Made by a program: the position numbers and the translations under genes. The notes below the pieces were generated by a model. The model worked only from the letters and a program-made list of their open reading frames with translations. It ran no database searches and was not told the DNA's origin. From Bacteroidales bacterium (GTDB lineage Bacteria; Bacteroidota; Bacteroidia; Bacteroidales; F082), in NCBI GenBank assembly GCA_017616675.1, contig JAFZXR010000020.1, positions 1-55,482 of the forward strand: a DNA stretch of 55,482 bases, given 5' to 3'. Positions 40,693 to 50,040 of this stretch are shown one piece after another (position 1 is the stretch's first letter; every line of letters begins with the position of its first letter).

Positions 40693-42287
40693 TACACCAT
40701 CTCCCCGTTGATAAATGTGTTCATCACTTTTACTTCGGGGATTTTTTCATCATCGATGGTCATGATATCGTCGGAAAGTATGACAAAATCAGCTTCTTTC
40801 CCAACTTCGATACTGCCTTTACGACCTTCTGCAAAATAACCTTTTGCAGCCCAGATGGTCATGGATTTTAATGCTTCCTCACGCGTTAACCTATTCTCAA
40901 TCAAATCTTTACGCGCAACAGACGAATAAAACGTCTTGATAGGCGAGATGTGCTCGATAGGGAAGTCGGTGCCATTGATGAGCCAGCCATTCTGCTCGAG
41001 CAAAGTCTTGTAAGCGTAAGCGCTCTGCACACGCTCGGATCCTAATCTTTCCTCGGCCCAAGGCATATCTGAAGTGCAATGAGTGGCCTGTATCGACGGG
41101 ATAATACTGTATTCTTTATAAAGTGCAAAATCTTGTGGGTCAACGACTTGCGAGTGCTCAACACGCCATCTGAGGTCGTTCTTTCCTTTCAGGAACTTGG
41201 CATATTCATTGAGAATCATCCTAACGCCTCCGTCGCCGATGGCATGACAGCACACCTGATAGCCAGCGTTATATGCCTTTTCGCACACGTGGTCGTAGAA
41301 GCTCTCGTCTTCGACCAGCAAGCCCGAGGTCTCGGGTGCATCGGAGTATGGCTCAAGCAACTTGGCTCCACGCGAGCCCAGAGCTCCGTCGGCGTAGATT
41401 TTCACGGAACTGACCGTAAGTCGTTCTTTCTCAATGACCCCGAACTTCATGAAGTAATCCATGGTCTCGTCGTCAGGGTTGATCATGGCGTTGACCTTCA
41501 TCTTCAAAACGCCCTCAGTCTGCAAGGAGTCGATCAAAGCGATGGAACGGATGTCGAGACCGGCATCGGTGACACCAGTAAGTCCGTGGGCGAAACAATC
41601 ACGTTGTGCAATCTTTAAAGCGTTGATTCTCTGTGTGTTATCGAGAGGAGGGACGATAGCTTTTGCCATGTCGGCGGCGTTGTCGAGAAGGATTCCCGAA
41701 GGCTTGCCGTCATTATTTAACAAGACTTCGCCGCCATCGATACTAAATTTCTCGTCTAATCCTATGACATTCAATACGTTATCGCTAACAAGTACAGCGT
41801 GACCATCGACTCGGGTGATAAGCACTTTCTTATCAGGGAAACGTTTGTTAAGCTCTGCGTTTGTTGGGAATTCCTTAACTTCCCAGAGATTCTGGTCCCA
41901 GCCGCGACCCAGCAGCCACTCCGAATCATTGTTTTCGTCATGTTTTGCAAGCCTGTCCAAGACTTCCTCAAAGGACTGGCAGCCGTTCAGGTCAGCGTAG
42001 CGGACTTTCGTCTCACCGTAGCCTACAAAGTGGCAATGACCGTCGATGAAACCAGGATAAATGCTCTGTCCCTGCGCGTCGAGGGTCTTCGAAGCATAGT
42101 AATGACTGAAAATCTTACGATCCGAGCCGACAGCCACGAACTTACCGTCGTCGACAGCAAAAGCAGTGGCCTTACTGAATTGACTGTCAACAGTATAGAC
42201 GTTGGCATTGTGAACAATAAGGTCGACTTTAGTCTTGCTGCACGAAAACATCGAAATCATCAGGATGAAAAAGAATAATCTTCTCAT
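40689..42287 (-). CDS. YtcJ-like amidohydrolase lipoprotein
   Basis: 532 residues. A lipoprotein signal ends ISMFSC with Cys16 as the likely lipid site. It is an amidohydrolase-3 family enzyme: GFIDGHCHFVG metal site near the N-terminus, ADGALGSRGA, CHAIGDGG, and the late GTDFPIEHISP. YtcJ-type enzymes hydrolyse amide or related bonds in unknown small substrates and use bound zinc. It starts three bases after the Omp28-like gene and is the last of a five-gene minus-strand operon with an ABC importer. Surface or periplasmic location beside a transporter suggests processing of a nutrient, which is inference. Confidence 0.88.
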   Translation of the reverse strand: MRRLFFFILMISMFSCSKTKVDLIVHNANVYTVDSQFSKATAFAVDDGKFVAVGSDRKIFSHYYASKTLDAQGQSIYPGFIDGHCHFVGYGETKVRYADLNGCQSFEEVLDRLAKHDENNDSEWLLGRGWDQNLWEVKEFPTNAELNKRFPDKKVLITRVDGHAVLVSDNVLNVIGLDEKFSIDGGEVLLNNDGKPSGILLDNAADMAKAIVPPLDNTQRINALKIAQRDCFAHGLTGVTDAGLDIRSIALIDSLQTEGVLKMKVNAMINPDDETMDYFMKFGVIEKERLTVSSVKIYADGALGSRGAKLLEPYSDAPETSGLLVEDESFYDHVCEKAYNAGYQVCCHAIGDGGVRMILNEYAKFLKGKNDLRWRVEHSQVVDPQDFALYKEYSIIPSIQATHCTSDMPWAEERLGSERVQSAYAYKTLLEQNGWLINGTDFPIEHISPIKTFYSSVARKDLIENRLTREEALKSMTIWAAKGYFAEGRKGSIEVGKEADFVILSDDIMTIDDEKIPEVKVMNTFINGEMVY

Positions 42288-42290
42288 AAA

Positions 42291-43940
42291 TTATTGTAAC
42301 ACAATGACTTGTTTGCTATTTTCACCAAAGTTATTCGTCAAAACGAGGAGATAAGTGCCCTTTTCAAGATTCGAGAGATTCAGCATCGTCTTGCCTTCAA
42401 TCGCAGTGGTATAAACCATCTGTCCTGTCGTGTTATAAATGCTCACAACGCCATCTTCTTCAGTATCCACAGTGACGGTCCCATTCGATGGATTAGGGTA
42501 GATATTAAGAGTATTTACTGGGGTTTCCGCGACATTTAAACTCGTCAGATATGAGAACTCATTCGACTCATAATCATTAAATTTTCCGCCAGAGAACAGG
42601 GTGGTAGTGCCTGCTTTCAGGCCATAAAGACCGCTTCCGCCCGAGAGGCCATTGCCTGTGGCGTCATAAATGGTAAACATATAGCAGCCATTTTCGGTGA
42701 TGTTGTACGTCTCGTTGTAGGTATGATGTGCCTGATCGTACGGGCCTCCACTGAATACAGTCTCGCCAGTGCCAGTATTTACTATCTCCCACGTTATTGC
42801 CTCCGGATGATCGTCGGTACGCAAAACGACTTTAATGGCCTTATTTACAACCAACACCGCCTCATCGAAGCTGACAGTGTTCACGCTGCTTTGATAATCG
42901 TCGGGAGCACCATTGATAGTTGCGATTTCGAACGACAGTTCGTTGTTTTCCACAAAGTCGAAGCTGAGTGAATTCAATTCAATATTTTTACGCTTATACG
43001 ACTCAATAGTGCCGCTCCAAGGAAATTCTCCAATACTTTCTCCGTTAACTTTAACATTGATAGTCAATGAGTTAATAGTTTCTGAACCTAAATTGTCAAC
43101 GGTGATGCATGGCGACATGGTTCCAGAGCAAACTTTCTTTTTGGCGTGGTCGACAGAACTTATTCTTGCCTGTTTTGCATAGTAAGGCTCAAAGTCATTT
43201 GTCGATTTGCAACCTTGAATGACATTTTTGGAACTATGGTCCTGAACCCATGCAATTGCTGTTAATTCGTTGACATTCATTACATTAGCCAAAGGCCATT
43301 TGTACATATAACCGAAATAATCTCCAGCCGCCATGGCAGGAATACTTGTTCCCGATGCATTTGGAAGCATCTTCTTCATCACATAATGGAAAGTGCGTTC
43401 ACCATTGGAATAGGCGCAAGGTGCCGAAGTGTAAGTCATAGTGTTTTCAATCACACCAACTTGGAGTTTCAAATTGTTTGAATTGATATCCGAAATGGCA
43501 CGTCCCTCCACTACAACAGTGATAGTGTCTTGAGTATCATTGAGATAATGCATCATTCGCATCTCAAGGGGAGAAGCGACAGAGGCCCATTGGTTAATCA
43601 GGTTTTGAGTTACGTAGCCCGAACTGTTATTCCACGTACCATCACCAACAGATGTTGGTACACCTCCAACACTATAATATCCAACTCTTGTCGTTACATC
43701 ACTGGGGTTATGCAGATTCATCGGATCGCCGGCTTCAGGCCAGTCGACATGATATTTTATCGCTACAAGTTTGTCCTGATTGTTATTAATAAGGTTGTCG
43801 AGAGTCGGGTTTACCGATGCACATGGAGGACAGGTGGCACTTGTAAAGCATTCAAGCACAACGATTCTCTGATTTTGTGCGTTGCTAACACCAATGCCTA
43901 TAATTAGGCTTAATGTCAATACTGATAAAAGTTTTTTCAT
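42291..43940 (-). CDS. Omp28-like thioredoxin-fold protein with T9SS sorting domain
   Basis: 549 residues. A signal peptide ends GVSNAQ at about residue 22. The Omp28-related domain starts at once with LECFTSATCPPCASVNP, a CxxC thioredoxin-like site. The middle contains beta-rich domains. The C-terminal about 75 residues form a type A T9SS sorting domain (NIYPNPSNGTVTV, VSIYNTTGQMVYTT, KGTYLLVLTN) ending KQVIVLQ. It should be exported through the outer membrane. It lies 18 bases after the ABC ATPase gene and three before the amidohydrolase gene. The CPPC pair suggests redox or metal handling, but Omp28 proteins have no established activity. Confidence 0.88.
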   Translation of the reverse strand: MKKLLSVLTLSLIIGIGVSNAQNQRIVVLECFTSATCPPCASVNPTLDNLINNNQDKLVAIKYHVDWPEAGDPMNLHNPSDVTTRVGYYSVGGVPTSVGDGTWNNSSGYVTQNLINQWASVASPLEMRMMHYLNDTQDTITVVVEGRAISDINSNNLKLQVGVIENTMTYTSAPCAYSNGERTFHYVMKKMLPNASGTSIPAMAAGDYFGYMYKWPLANVMNVNELTAIAWVQDHSSKNVIQGCKSTNDFEPYYAKQARISSVDHAKKKVCSGTMSPCITVDNLGSETINSLTINVKVNGESIGEFPWSGTIESYKRKNIELNSLSFDFVENNELSFEIATINGAPDDYQSSVNTVSFDEAVLVVNKAIKVVLRTDDHPEAITWEIVNTGTGETVFSGGPYDQAHHTYNETYNITENGCYMFTIYDATGNGLSGGSGLYGLKAGTTTLFSGGKFNDYESNEFSYLTSLNVAETPVNTLNIYPNPSNGTVTVDTEEDGVVSIYNTTGQMVYTTAIEGKTMLNLSNLEKGTYLLVLTNNFGENSKQVIVLQ

Positions 43941-43958
43941 GGTTTTAAATGTTTAATT

Positions 43959-44717
43959 TTATTTAATTTCATTCATAAGATATTGATTATCAATTTCTTT
44001 TAATTCAAAATATTCTTTTATGATTCCTTTTTTGAGTAAATCGGAGCTCTGTCCTGCGGCAAATGGCTTGTCTTTCGCCATAATCCAGAGATTGTCGGTG
44101 TAACGGAGCAGAAGCTCAAGGTCGTGCGAACTGAAGAGAATGGCTTTTTTCTGTTCCTTCGCCAGTTTTTTAAGCAGAGAAAAGAGCTCGATTTTACTCG
44201 GATAATCGAGGAATGCCGTCGGCTCGTCGAGCATGATGATAGGGGTGTTTTGAGCTATCGCCTTGGCTATCATCACCTTTTGTTTTTCACCATCGGATAA
44301 TGTATTGAACACTCTGTCGGCCAGATGATTAACCCCTACAAGTTCAAGTGATACTTTAATCTCTTTTTCATCATCATCGTTCAGCTTTCCAAACATTCCG
44401 GTGTAAGGATAACGGCCTGCAGCCACCACATCGAACACCTTCAGAAACATATCGTCGGGGCGCTCTGTCAGGACTATGCCAAGCAGCTTGGCACGCTCTT
44501 TTGGAGAATAAGTTTGCAACTCCTTGCCAAACAGCTCGATCTTTCCGCCAACAGGCTTGATATGAGTGGAAAAGGTCTTGAAAAGCGTCGACTTTCCAGC
44601 ACCATTAGGACCAACCAATGCGATAATGTCGCCCTCGCTTAGCGTCACATTGATGTCGGAAGCGATGGTTTTGCTATCGTAACCTATTGATAATGATGTT
44701 GTTTTTAATATTTCCAT
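43959..44717 (-). CDS. ABC transporter ATPase, iron-complex/cobalamin type
   Basis: 252 residues with Walker A GPNGAGKST, Q loop region, signature LSDGEKQK (the usual LSGGE has Gly in the third place), Walker B IIMLDEP, and the switch SSHD. The length and the LGIVLTERPDDMF-type insert fit FecE/BtuD/HmuV proteins. Its start abuts the permease stop without a gap. It powers import through the FecCD-type permease. Whether the cargo is heme, siderophore or cobalamin is not shown by the sequence. Confidence 0.92.
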   Translation of the reverse strand: MEILKTTSLSIGYDSKTIASDINVTLSEGDIIALVGPNGAGKSTLFKTFSTHIKPVGGKIELFGKELQTYSPKERAKLLGIVLTERPDDMFLKVFDVVAAGRYPYTGMFGKLNDDDEKEIKVSLELVGVNHLADRVFNTLSDGEKQKVMIAKAIAQNTPIIMLDEPTAFLDYPSKIELFSLLKKLAKEQKKAILFSSHDLELLLRYTDNLWIMAKDKPFAAGQSSDLLKKGIIKEYFELKEIDNQYLMNEIK

Positions 44718-45740
44718 TTATTTTTTACTTTTCATAATTACTGAGATAACCACTGGAGCGCCGATGAAAGCCGTCACCGCGTTGATTGGCAGGTTGCCGT
44801 CGAAGCCAGGCATGCGGGCGATAAGGTTGCAGAACAGCGTCATGTCCATGCCAATCAGCATCGTGGCTGGGATGAGTAGGCGATGGTCGCTGCTCTTGAA
44901 CAGGAACCGTGCGATATGCGGCATTGCAAGACCCACAAAGGCGATAGGACCGCAGTAAGCCGTGACGATGGCGGTAAGATAACCTGAGACGAGAATGATT
45001 ATCACGCTGTTCTTACGGATGTTCAAGCCCAGATTCTCGGCGTACATCTCGCCTAAAAGCAGAATATTCAAGTTTTTTGAGAGGAAGAAGGTGGCAATCA
45101 GTCCAATAATGATGCTAATAGCAAATATCGTCATTTTCGATGTGCCGACGCCCGAAAAGCTTCCCATGCCCCAGATCACGAAGGCGTGGATGTCTTCTTT
45201 TAAGCTGAAAAACTTCAAAATATCGGTGATTGAGCCCGCCAGATAAGCGATCATCAAGCCGATGATGATGAGTGTGGTCATGTTTTTCATTCGCGAACTG
45301 AAGGCCAGCATCACGAAAAGCACCACCACAGCGCCGATGAAGGCAGCCAGACTCACGCCTATTGTCGACCACCATCCGAATGATGAGACCGCAGCGCCCG
45401 AGATGGCTCCAGTCAAAAGTATAACGATTCCCACACCTAAGCTCGCGCCACTACTAATACCTAACATCGAAGGATCAGCAAGTGGGTTTCTGAAGAGTGT
45501 TTGCATTAACAAACCGGCAACAGCTAATGCCGCACCTGCAAGCAGAGCCGTCAAAGCCTGAGGTAATCGATAGTTGAAAATAATGACATTCAATGTATTA
45601 TCATCATTTACTTCAAGTAATACTTTAAATATATCCTTAAAGGGAACCATCACCGATCCGACGAACAGATTCAGCACGAAAAGGATGATTCCGAGGATGA
45701 TAATCCCTAAAATTCCGATTGTTATCCTGCTATTTTTCAT
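44718..45740 (-). CDS. FecCD-family ABC permease
   Basis: 340 residues with about ten membrane helices, starting with MKNSRITIGILGIIILGIIL. The family motifs RLPQALTALLAGAALAVAG, RNPLADPSMLGISSGASLG and the coupling-region GPIAFVGLAMPHIARFLF are intact. This is the BtuC/FecCD/HmuU type. The start overlaps the end of the substrate-binding gene by 11 bases, so translation is likely coupled. Confidence 0.94.
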   Translation of the reverse strand: MKNSRITIGILGIIILGIILFVLNLFVGSVMVPFKDIFKVLLEVNDDNTLNVIIFNYRLPQALTALLAGAALAVAGLLMQTLFRNPLADPSMLGISSGASLGVGIVILLTGAISGAAVSSFGWWSTIGVSLAAFIGAVVVLFVMLAFSSRMKNMTTLIIIGLMIAYLAGSITDILKFFSLKEDIHAFVIWGMGSFSGVGTSKMTIFAISIIIGLIATFFLSKNLNILLLGEMYAENLGLNIRKNSVIIILVSGYLTAIVTAYCGPIAFVGLAMPHIARFLFKSSDHRLLIPATMLIGMDMTLFCNLIARMPGFDGNLPINAVTAFIGAPVVISVIMKSKK

Positions 45741-46872
45741 CTTTCAACCTATAAAAATATTTCGGCGTATAGTCTTCATTATCAAGCATTTCCGGATGGA
45801 AAGCATAAACAAAGTCCTTCAACAGTATGTCCGGCTCGTATTCCGACTTCTCAAAATAGCCGCTTTCGCGAATGTTGCACACCAGAATGTTCCTGTCTTT
45901 ATATGCCTTAAAATACGTATATAATTCATTTTCAGAGGCTAAGCCCTCGTATGAGAACTTGTGGTTGGTCGAGTTCATCACACGCCAGAAATCGGCGTCA
46001 CGGGCCTTTGAAAGCACTGTTTCGGCGTCGACCGGCAGACTTGCGGTGGAATTGTTGTCGCTCCAAATATAATCGGCACCCGCATCATGGAAAATCTGTG
46101 CGATATAGCTTGCACCGCCAGGCAGATACCATTGGCCTTCAAACGGCAGGTCAGAGAAGACTGTTGGACGATTTTCAACTTCCTGACAAAGCGATTTCAA
46201 CGAGTCATAACGGCTCACGATATCGTTAAACCACTGGTCAGTGTCATCTTCGCGACAGGTAAGAAAACCTATAACTTTCAGCCATTCGGCACGTCCGATA
46301 GGATGGTTCTCGAGGTAGTCGGCAAATGGAAACATCACCGCGCCAGTCAGCTCGCCGATCTCGGTCTTCGGCACCGTCGAATATGGCGTGTAAAGTATCA
46401 CGTCAGGGTGGAGGTTGATCACGATTTCGGTCTTCAAACTCGTCTCAATGCCCACATCTTCAATCTTTTTCTCAGCAATAAGCCGCTTGATTTCCACATT
46501 GTCGGTATAGTCGCTTTCAAGGATTCCTTTCACTCTCGAAATCTCGCCAATCTCAAGAAACACTGACCATTGCGTCGATGAATAAGCTATCACATTTTTT
46601 ACAGGAGTACGAATTACGACCTGACTTTCGAGTTCTTCGGGAAGGTCGAGCGAGTCGGGATAGAGATAATACTCGCCAAGCGACTTCTCATTCCAAGGAT
46701 TAGAAATATTGACGTAATATCCTGATTTATAATGAGTTACATCGATATAGCTCGTATATTGCATCAGATTGTCGTTTTCAGCACACGACTCATTCTTTGC
46801 TTCATTCGACTTCTCGCCGCACGAAACGAGCATGCAAATCATTGAAACACAAACAAATAGCAGTTTTTTCAT
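45730..46872 (-). CDS. ABC substrate-binding lipoprotein, iron-complex/cobalamin type
   Basis: 380 residues from ATG at 46872; a TTG nine bases upstream is less likely. Lipoprotein signal with lipobox LVSC, Cys18. The BtuF/FepB-like two-lobed fold is indicated by VIAYSSTQWSVFLEIGEI, a region VINLHPDVILY, and the second lobe QWYLPGGASYIAQIFHDAGA. Bacteroidota proteins of this type are annotated for cobalamin or iron-siderophore. The operon starts here from the promoter at 46902-46909. No B12 riboswitch is possible in the short leader. KamE nearby needs B12, which is only a circumstantial hint. Confidence 0.88.
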   Translation of the reverse strand: MKKLLFVCVSMICMLVSCGEKSNEAKNESCAENDNLMQYTSYIDVTHYKSGYYVNISNPWNEKSLGEYYLYPDSLDLPEELESQVVIRTPVKNVIAYSSTQWSVFLEIGEISRVKGILESDYTDNVEIKRLIAEKKIEDVGIETSLKTEIVINLHPDVILYTPYSTVPKTEIGELTGAVMFPFADYLENHPIGRAEWLKVIGFLTCREDDTDQWFNDIVSRYDSLKSLCQEVENRPTVFSDLPFEGQWYLPGGASYIAQIFHDAGADYIWSDNNSTASLPVDAETVLSKARDADFWRVMNSTNHKFSYEGLASENELYTYFKAYKDRNILVCNIRESGYFEKSEYEPDILLKDFVYAFHPEMLDNEDYTPKYFYRLKDEK

Positions 46873-46901
46873 CACTATCAAAAACTAATCGGTTTAATCT
46901 G

Positions 46902-46909
46902 CAAATATA
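46902..46909 (-). promoter_or_regulatory. Promoter of the ABC-Omp28-amidohydrolase operon
   Basis: Minus strand reads TATATTTG followed by CA, 29 bases before the start at 46872. No other box was seen until 40689, so the five genes are probably one transcript. Confidence 0.65.
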
Positions 46910-46988
46910 ATAAAATTTGAGAAAAATAAAGGTTTTCTTTTTTATATTTATTTATTAAAAATTTGGCTCAAATCTCGAAAAAAATGTT

Positions 46989-46996
46989 TATCTTTG
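46989..46996 (+). promoter_or_regulatory. Promoter of the mutL-uvrB operon
   Basis: TATCTTTG followed by CA, 19 bases before the ATG at 47016. Confidence 0.7.
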
Positions 46997-47015
46997 CAGA
47001 TTAAAATATTGAATT

Positions 47016-47345
47016 ATGGGAATTTTCATGTTTCATAGGCCTGAGATGCCGAAATTTAACTACATTCCGAGGTATTACGACCCCGAAAAGGAGGAGTTGG
47101 AGAGAAGGAAGGCAGCATTAGGCCTGGATTCGAAACTCTCTGATAGTGAGAAACTTAGAGTGCAGATGAGGCAGAGATGGGGGAGAGACATCAACGACGG
47201 AAAGAAGGTGACTAACGCATATTCCTTTAAATGGCTGCGTATCGCGATAATTGTCGGTATTTCAGCATTTTTGATTGCAGTGATATTTTTCACTCCGTTC
47301 CTGGAGAATTTTGTGACAATGTTCCTGAAGATGGGAGGTAGGTAG
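47016..47345 (+). CDS. Uncharacterised small membrane protein upstream of mutL
   Basis: 109 residues. A basic, charged N-terminal half (PRYYDPEKEELERRK, then QMRQRWGRDIND) is followed by one strong membrane helix at about 73-95 and a short tail. An ATG four codons in could also be the start. It lies two bases before mutL. Similar proteins beside mutL are known from other Bacteroidota by memory, without a function. A cytoplasmic N-terminus and one membrane anchor are inferred. Confidence 0.8.
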   Translation: MGIFMFHRPEMPKFNYIPRYYDPEKEELERRKAALGLDSKLSDSEKLRVQMRQRWGRDINDGKKVTNAYSFKWLRIAIIVGISAFLIAVIFFTPFLENFVTMFLKMGGR

Positions 47346-47347
47346 CT

Positions 47348-49153
47348 ATGTCGTTGGATATCATCAAGTTACTTCCAGATTCAGTAGCCAACCAGATAGC
47401 GGCGGGCGAGGTCATCCAGCGGCCGGCGTCCGTCGTCAAGGAGCTCATCGAAAACGCCATCGACGCGGGTGCCACACAGGTCGACCTCATCGTGAAGGAC
47501 GCCGGCCGCACGTTCATCACAATCATCGACAACGGCTGCGGCATGTCGGAAACCGACGCCCGACTGTGTTTTGAACGGCACGCGACATCGAAGATATCGT
47601 GTGCGGATGACCTCTTCGCCATTAAAACCATGGGATTCCGCGGAGAAGCACTGGCATCAATAGCCGCCGTAGCACAGGTCGAGCTCACCACTCGTCGTAA
47701 AGAAGACGAGGTGGGCACGAAGATCCGCATCGAAGGCTCAAAAGTCATCGAACAGCTGCCGAAACCGGCTTCAGTGGGCACCAACTTCACCGTGAAAAAC
47801 CTGTTTTTCAACGTTCCGGCACGACGTAACTTCTTGAAATCCAATGAGGCAGAGCTCCGCCACATCAACGAGGAGTTCTTCCGCATCACCATAATGAACC
47901 CCGAGGTGGGATTCACCTTCGTGAGCAACGACAAAGAGCTGTTCCACCTGTATCCGGGCACCCTGAAACAACGTCTCGTCGGACTCTTCGGCAAAGACTA
48001 CGACAGCAAGCTGCTGCCCGTGAACCAGGTCACAGAGTCGGTGACAATCGAGGGATTCATAGTAAAACCTGAGTTTTCGAAGAAGACACGCGGCGAGCAG
48101 TATTTCTTCGTGAACCGCCGTTTCATCAAGCACGCCTACCTGCATCACGCAGTGGAAAACGCCTACAAAGAACTCATCCCGCAGGACTGCTTCCCAGGCT
48201 ATTTCCTTGATATTCAGATAGATCCGAAAGAAATAGATATCAACATTCATCCGACGAAGACCGAAGTCAACTTCATCGACGTGAAGCTGATTTACGCCAT
48301 CATGCACTCGGCCGTGCGTAAAGCCATCGGACAGAATAACTTAGCCACCGAACTCGACTTCGACATCAACCCGAATATGGGCATCGACTTCGGCGAAGCA
48401 AGTCGCATGGACAGGCCGGTAGTGACACCGAAGGTTGACTTCGACCCGAACTATAACCCGTTCAAAATCAGTCCGATACGTCACCAGCAACAGCAAAACT
48501 GGCGCATCGCCTACGACGACAGCAACGACATTGTGGCGAACGGCAAAACAGCCGAAAATGCCAGCAACGACAAGCCTCTCGACGAAGATCAGAAGAGTCT
48601 GTACATCCAGCTTCAGCAGTCGTACATCGTCACCACGGTGAAGTCGGGAATCCTCGTCATCGACCAGCATCTGGCACACGAACGCATCCTCTACGAGAAA
48701 TACCTCAAGGAGATGGAGACGGAGGTCAAGGCATCGCAGCAGGAGTTGTTCCCGCATCATATCTCATTGAATATCAACGATGCATCATTGCTGAAAGAGC
48801 TTAAACCTGAGCTCGAAAACATCGGTTTCCGCATCGAGGCGATGAACAATACGACCTTCGTCATCAACGGCACGCCTGTCGACTGTAAAGGCAGCGACGC
48901 GGTCTCGATTATCGAAAAGATTTTAGAGGATTACAAGACGCAAAACTCTGGTAATCAATCAGATAAGAAATTGAATTTAGCACGCTCGCTGGCATCACAG
49001 ATGGCAGTGAAGGCGGGTCAAACACTGAGCGCTTTGGAGATGCAGGACATCGTCGACCGACTCTTCGGCTGTGCGGTGGCGGAAGTGGCGCCAAACGGCA
49101 AGAAAATCTTCGCAATCATCAGTGCTGACGACATAAAAACACGTTTGAGCTAA
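47348..49153 (+). CDS. mutL: DNA mismatch repair protein MutL
   Basis: 601 residues. GHKL ATPase: IAAGEVIQRPASVVKEL, DNGCGM, HATSKI and TMGFRGEALASI in order. The transducer domain follows, a variable linker lies at about 340-420, and the C-terminal dimer domain contains DQHLAHERILYE. That is the endonuclease motif DQHA(x)2E(x)4E with Leu in place of Ala and metal-binding residues intact, so nicking activity is possible. It works with MutS in mismatch repair. The TAA stop shares one base with the rhomboid start. Confidence 0.97.
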   Translation: MSLDIIKLLPDSVANQIAAGEVIQRPASVVKELIENAIDAGATQVDLIVKDAGRTFITIIDNGCGMSETDARLCFERHATSKISCADDLFAIKTMGFRGEALASIAAVAQVELTTRRKEDEVGTKIRIEGSKVIEQLPKPASVGTNFTVKNLFFNVPARRNFLKSNEAELRHINEEFFRITIMNPEVGFTFVSNDKELFHLYPGTLKQRLVGLFGKDYDSKLLPVNQVTESVTIEGFIVKPEFSKKTRGEQYFFVNRRFIKHAYLHHAVENAYKELIPQDCFPGYFLDIQIDPKEIDINIHPTKTEVNFIDVKLIYAIMHSAVRKAIGQNNLATELDFDINPNMGIDFGEASRMDRPVVTPKVDFDPNYNPFKISPIRHQQQQNWRIAYDDSNDIVANGKTAENASNDKPLDEDQKSLYIQLQQSYIVTTVKSGILVIDQHLAHERILYEKYLKEMETEVKASQQELFPHHISLNINDASLLKELKPELENIGFRIEAMNNTTFVINGTPVDCKGSDAVSIIEKILEDYKTQNSGNQSDKKLNLARSLASQMAVKAGQTLSALEMQDIVDRLFGCAVAEVAPNGKKIFAIISADDIKTRLS

Positions 49154-50040
49154 TGGAAAACCAATTCAGGCCTCAGGGCTTCTCAATTTTACCTTTGGTA
49201 GTCAAGAACCTCTTGATTATCAATGCTATTTTTTATCTTGGCACATGGGCGGCAGATGTGGCATGGCATATCGACCTGTCGGACTATCTCGGACTGCATT
49301 ACATCGGCGCGTCCGACTTCAGGCCGTATCAGTTCATCACCTACATGTTCATGCACGGCAACTTCGCGCATCTTTTCTTCAACATGTTCGCCCTCTGGAT
49401 GTTCGGCAATAGCATCGAAAACGTGTGGGGACCCAAGCGTTTCCTGATATTTTACTTCGTCTGCGGCATTGGCGCCGGCTTGACACAGGAACTCGTGCAA
49501 TACATACAGCTTAGCGACATTGTCGAGCATTATCAATATGTTAACCTCGGCAACCGCAGCATCCCCGTCGACGACTACCTCAACATGCTCACCACTGTGG
49601 GCGCCTCGGGAGCGGTTTATGGCATACTTCTCGCATTCGGCATGATGTGGCCAAACTCAAGGATTTACATATATTTCGCGATACCGATCAAGGCAAAATG
49701 GTTCGTTATAATCTACGGTCTGCTCGAGCTGTTCTCCGGCTTCTCGTCGGTCGACAACGTGGCGCATTTCGCTCATGTGGGCGGCATGCTCTTCGGCTTC
49801 CTGCTAATAATGTACTGGCGTTACCAAATGGGCGATTGGCGTCCTAAATTCAAGATGAAATTCAAGAAAGACGACGATCAAGAGAACGGCCGTCCGATGT
49901 CAGATTGGGACTACAACCAACAGCGGGCCGACGACGATAAGCGTACCGACGAAATCCTTGATAAGATCAGCAAAGGCGGCTATGACAGCCTGACAAAAGA
50001 GGAAAAAGAATTTTTATTCAAACAAAGCAAGAAAAACTAA
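49153..50040 (+). CDS. Rhomboid family intramembrane serine protease
   Basis: 295 residues with six membrane helices. The catalytic dyad is present: Ser152 in VGASGAVYG and His208 in HFAHVGGM. The L1-loop motif and helix-2 HGNFAHLFFNMFALW region are typical. A charged cytoplasmic tail (about 225-295) contains KMKFKKDDDQ and ends KQSKKN. It cleaves membrane proteins within or near the bilayer; substrates are unknown. It abuts the next gene without any gap. Confidence 0.94.
   Translation: MENQFRPQGFSILPLVVKNLLIINAIFYLGTWAADVAWHIDLSDYLGLHYIGASDFRPYQFITYMFMHGNFAHLFFNMFALWMFGNSIENVWGPKRFLIFYFVCGIGAGLTQELVQYIQLSDIVEHYQYVNLGNRSIPVDDYLNMLTTVGASGAVYGILLAFGMMWPNSRIYIYFAIPIKAKWFVIIYGLLELFSGFSSVDNVAHFAHVGGMLFGFLLIMYWRYQMGDWRPKFKMKFKKDDDQENGRPMSDWDYNQQRADDDKRTDEILDKISKGGYDSLTKEEKEFLFKQSKKN

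Noticed and set aside
46873..47015. B12 riboswitch before the ABC importer
   Set aside because: The predicted leader is about 25 bases, too short, and no B12-box-like conserved sequence was seen.
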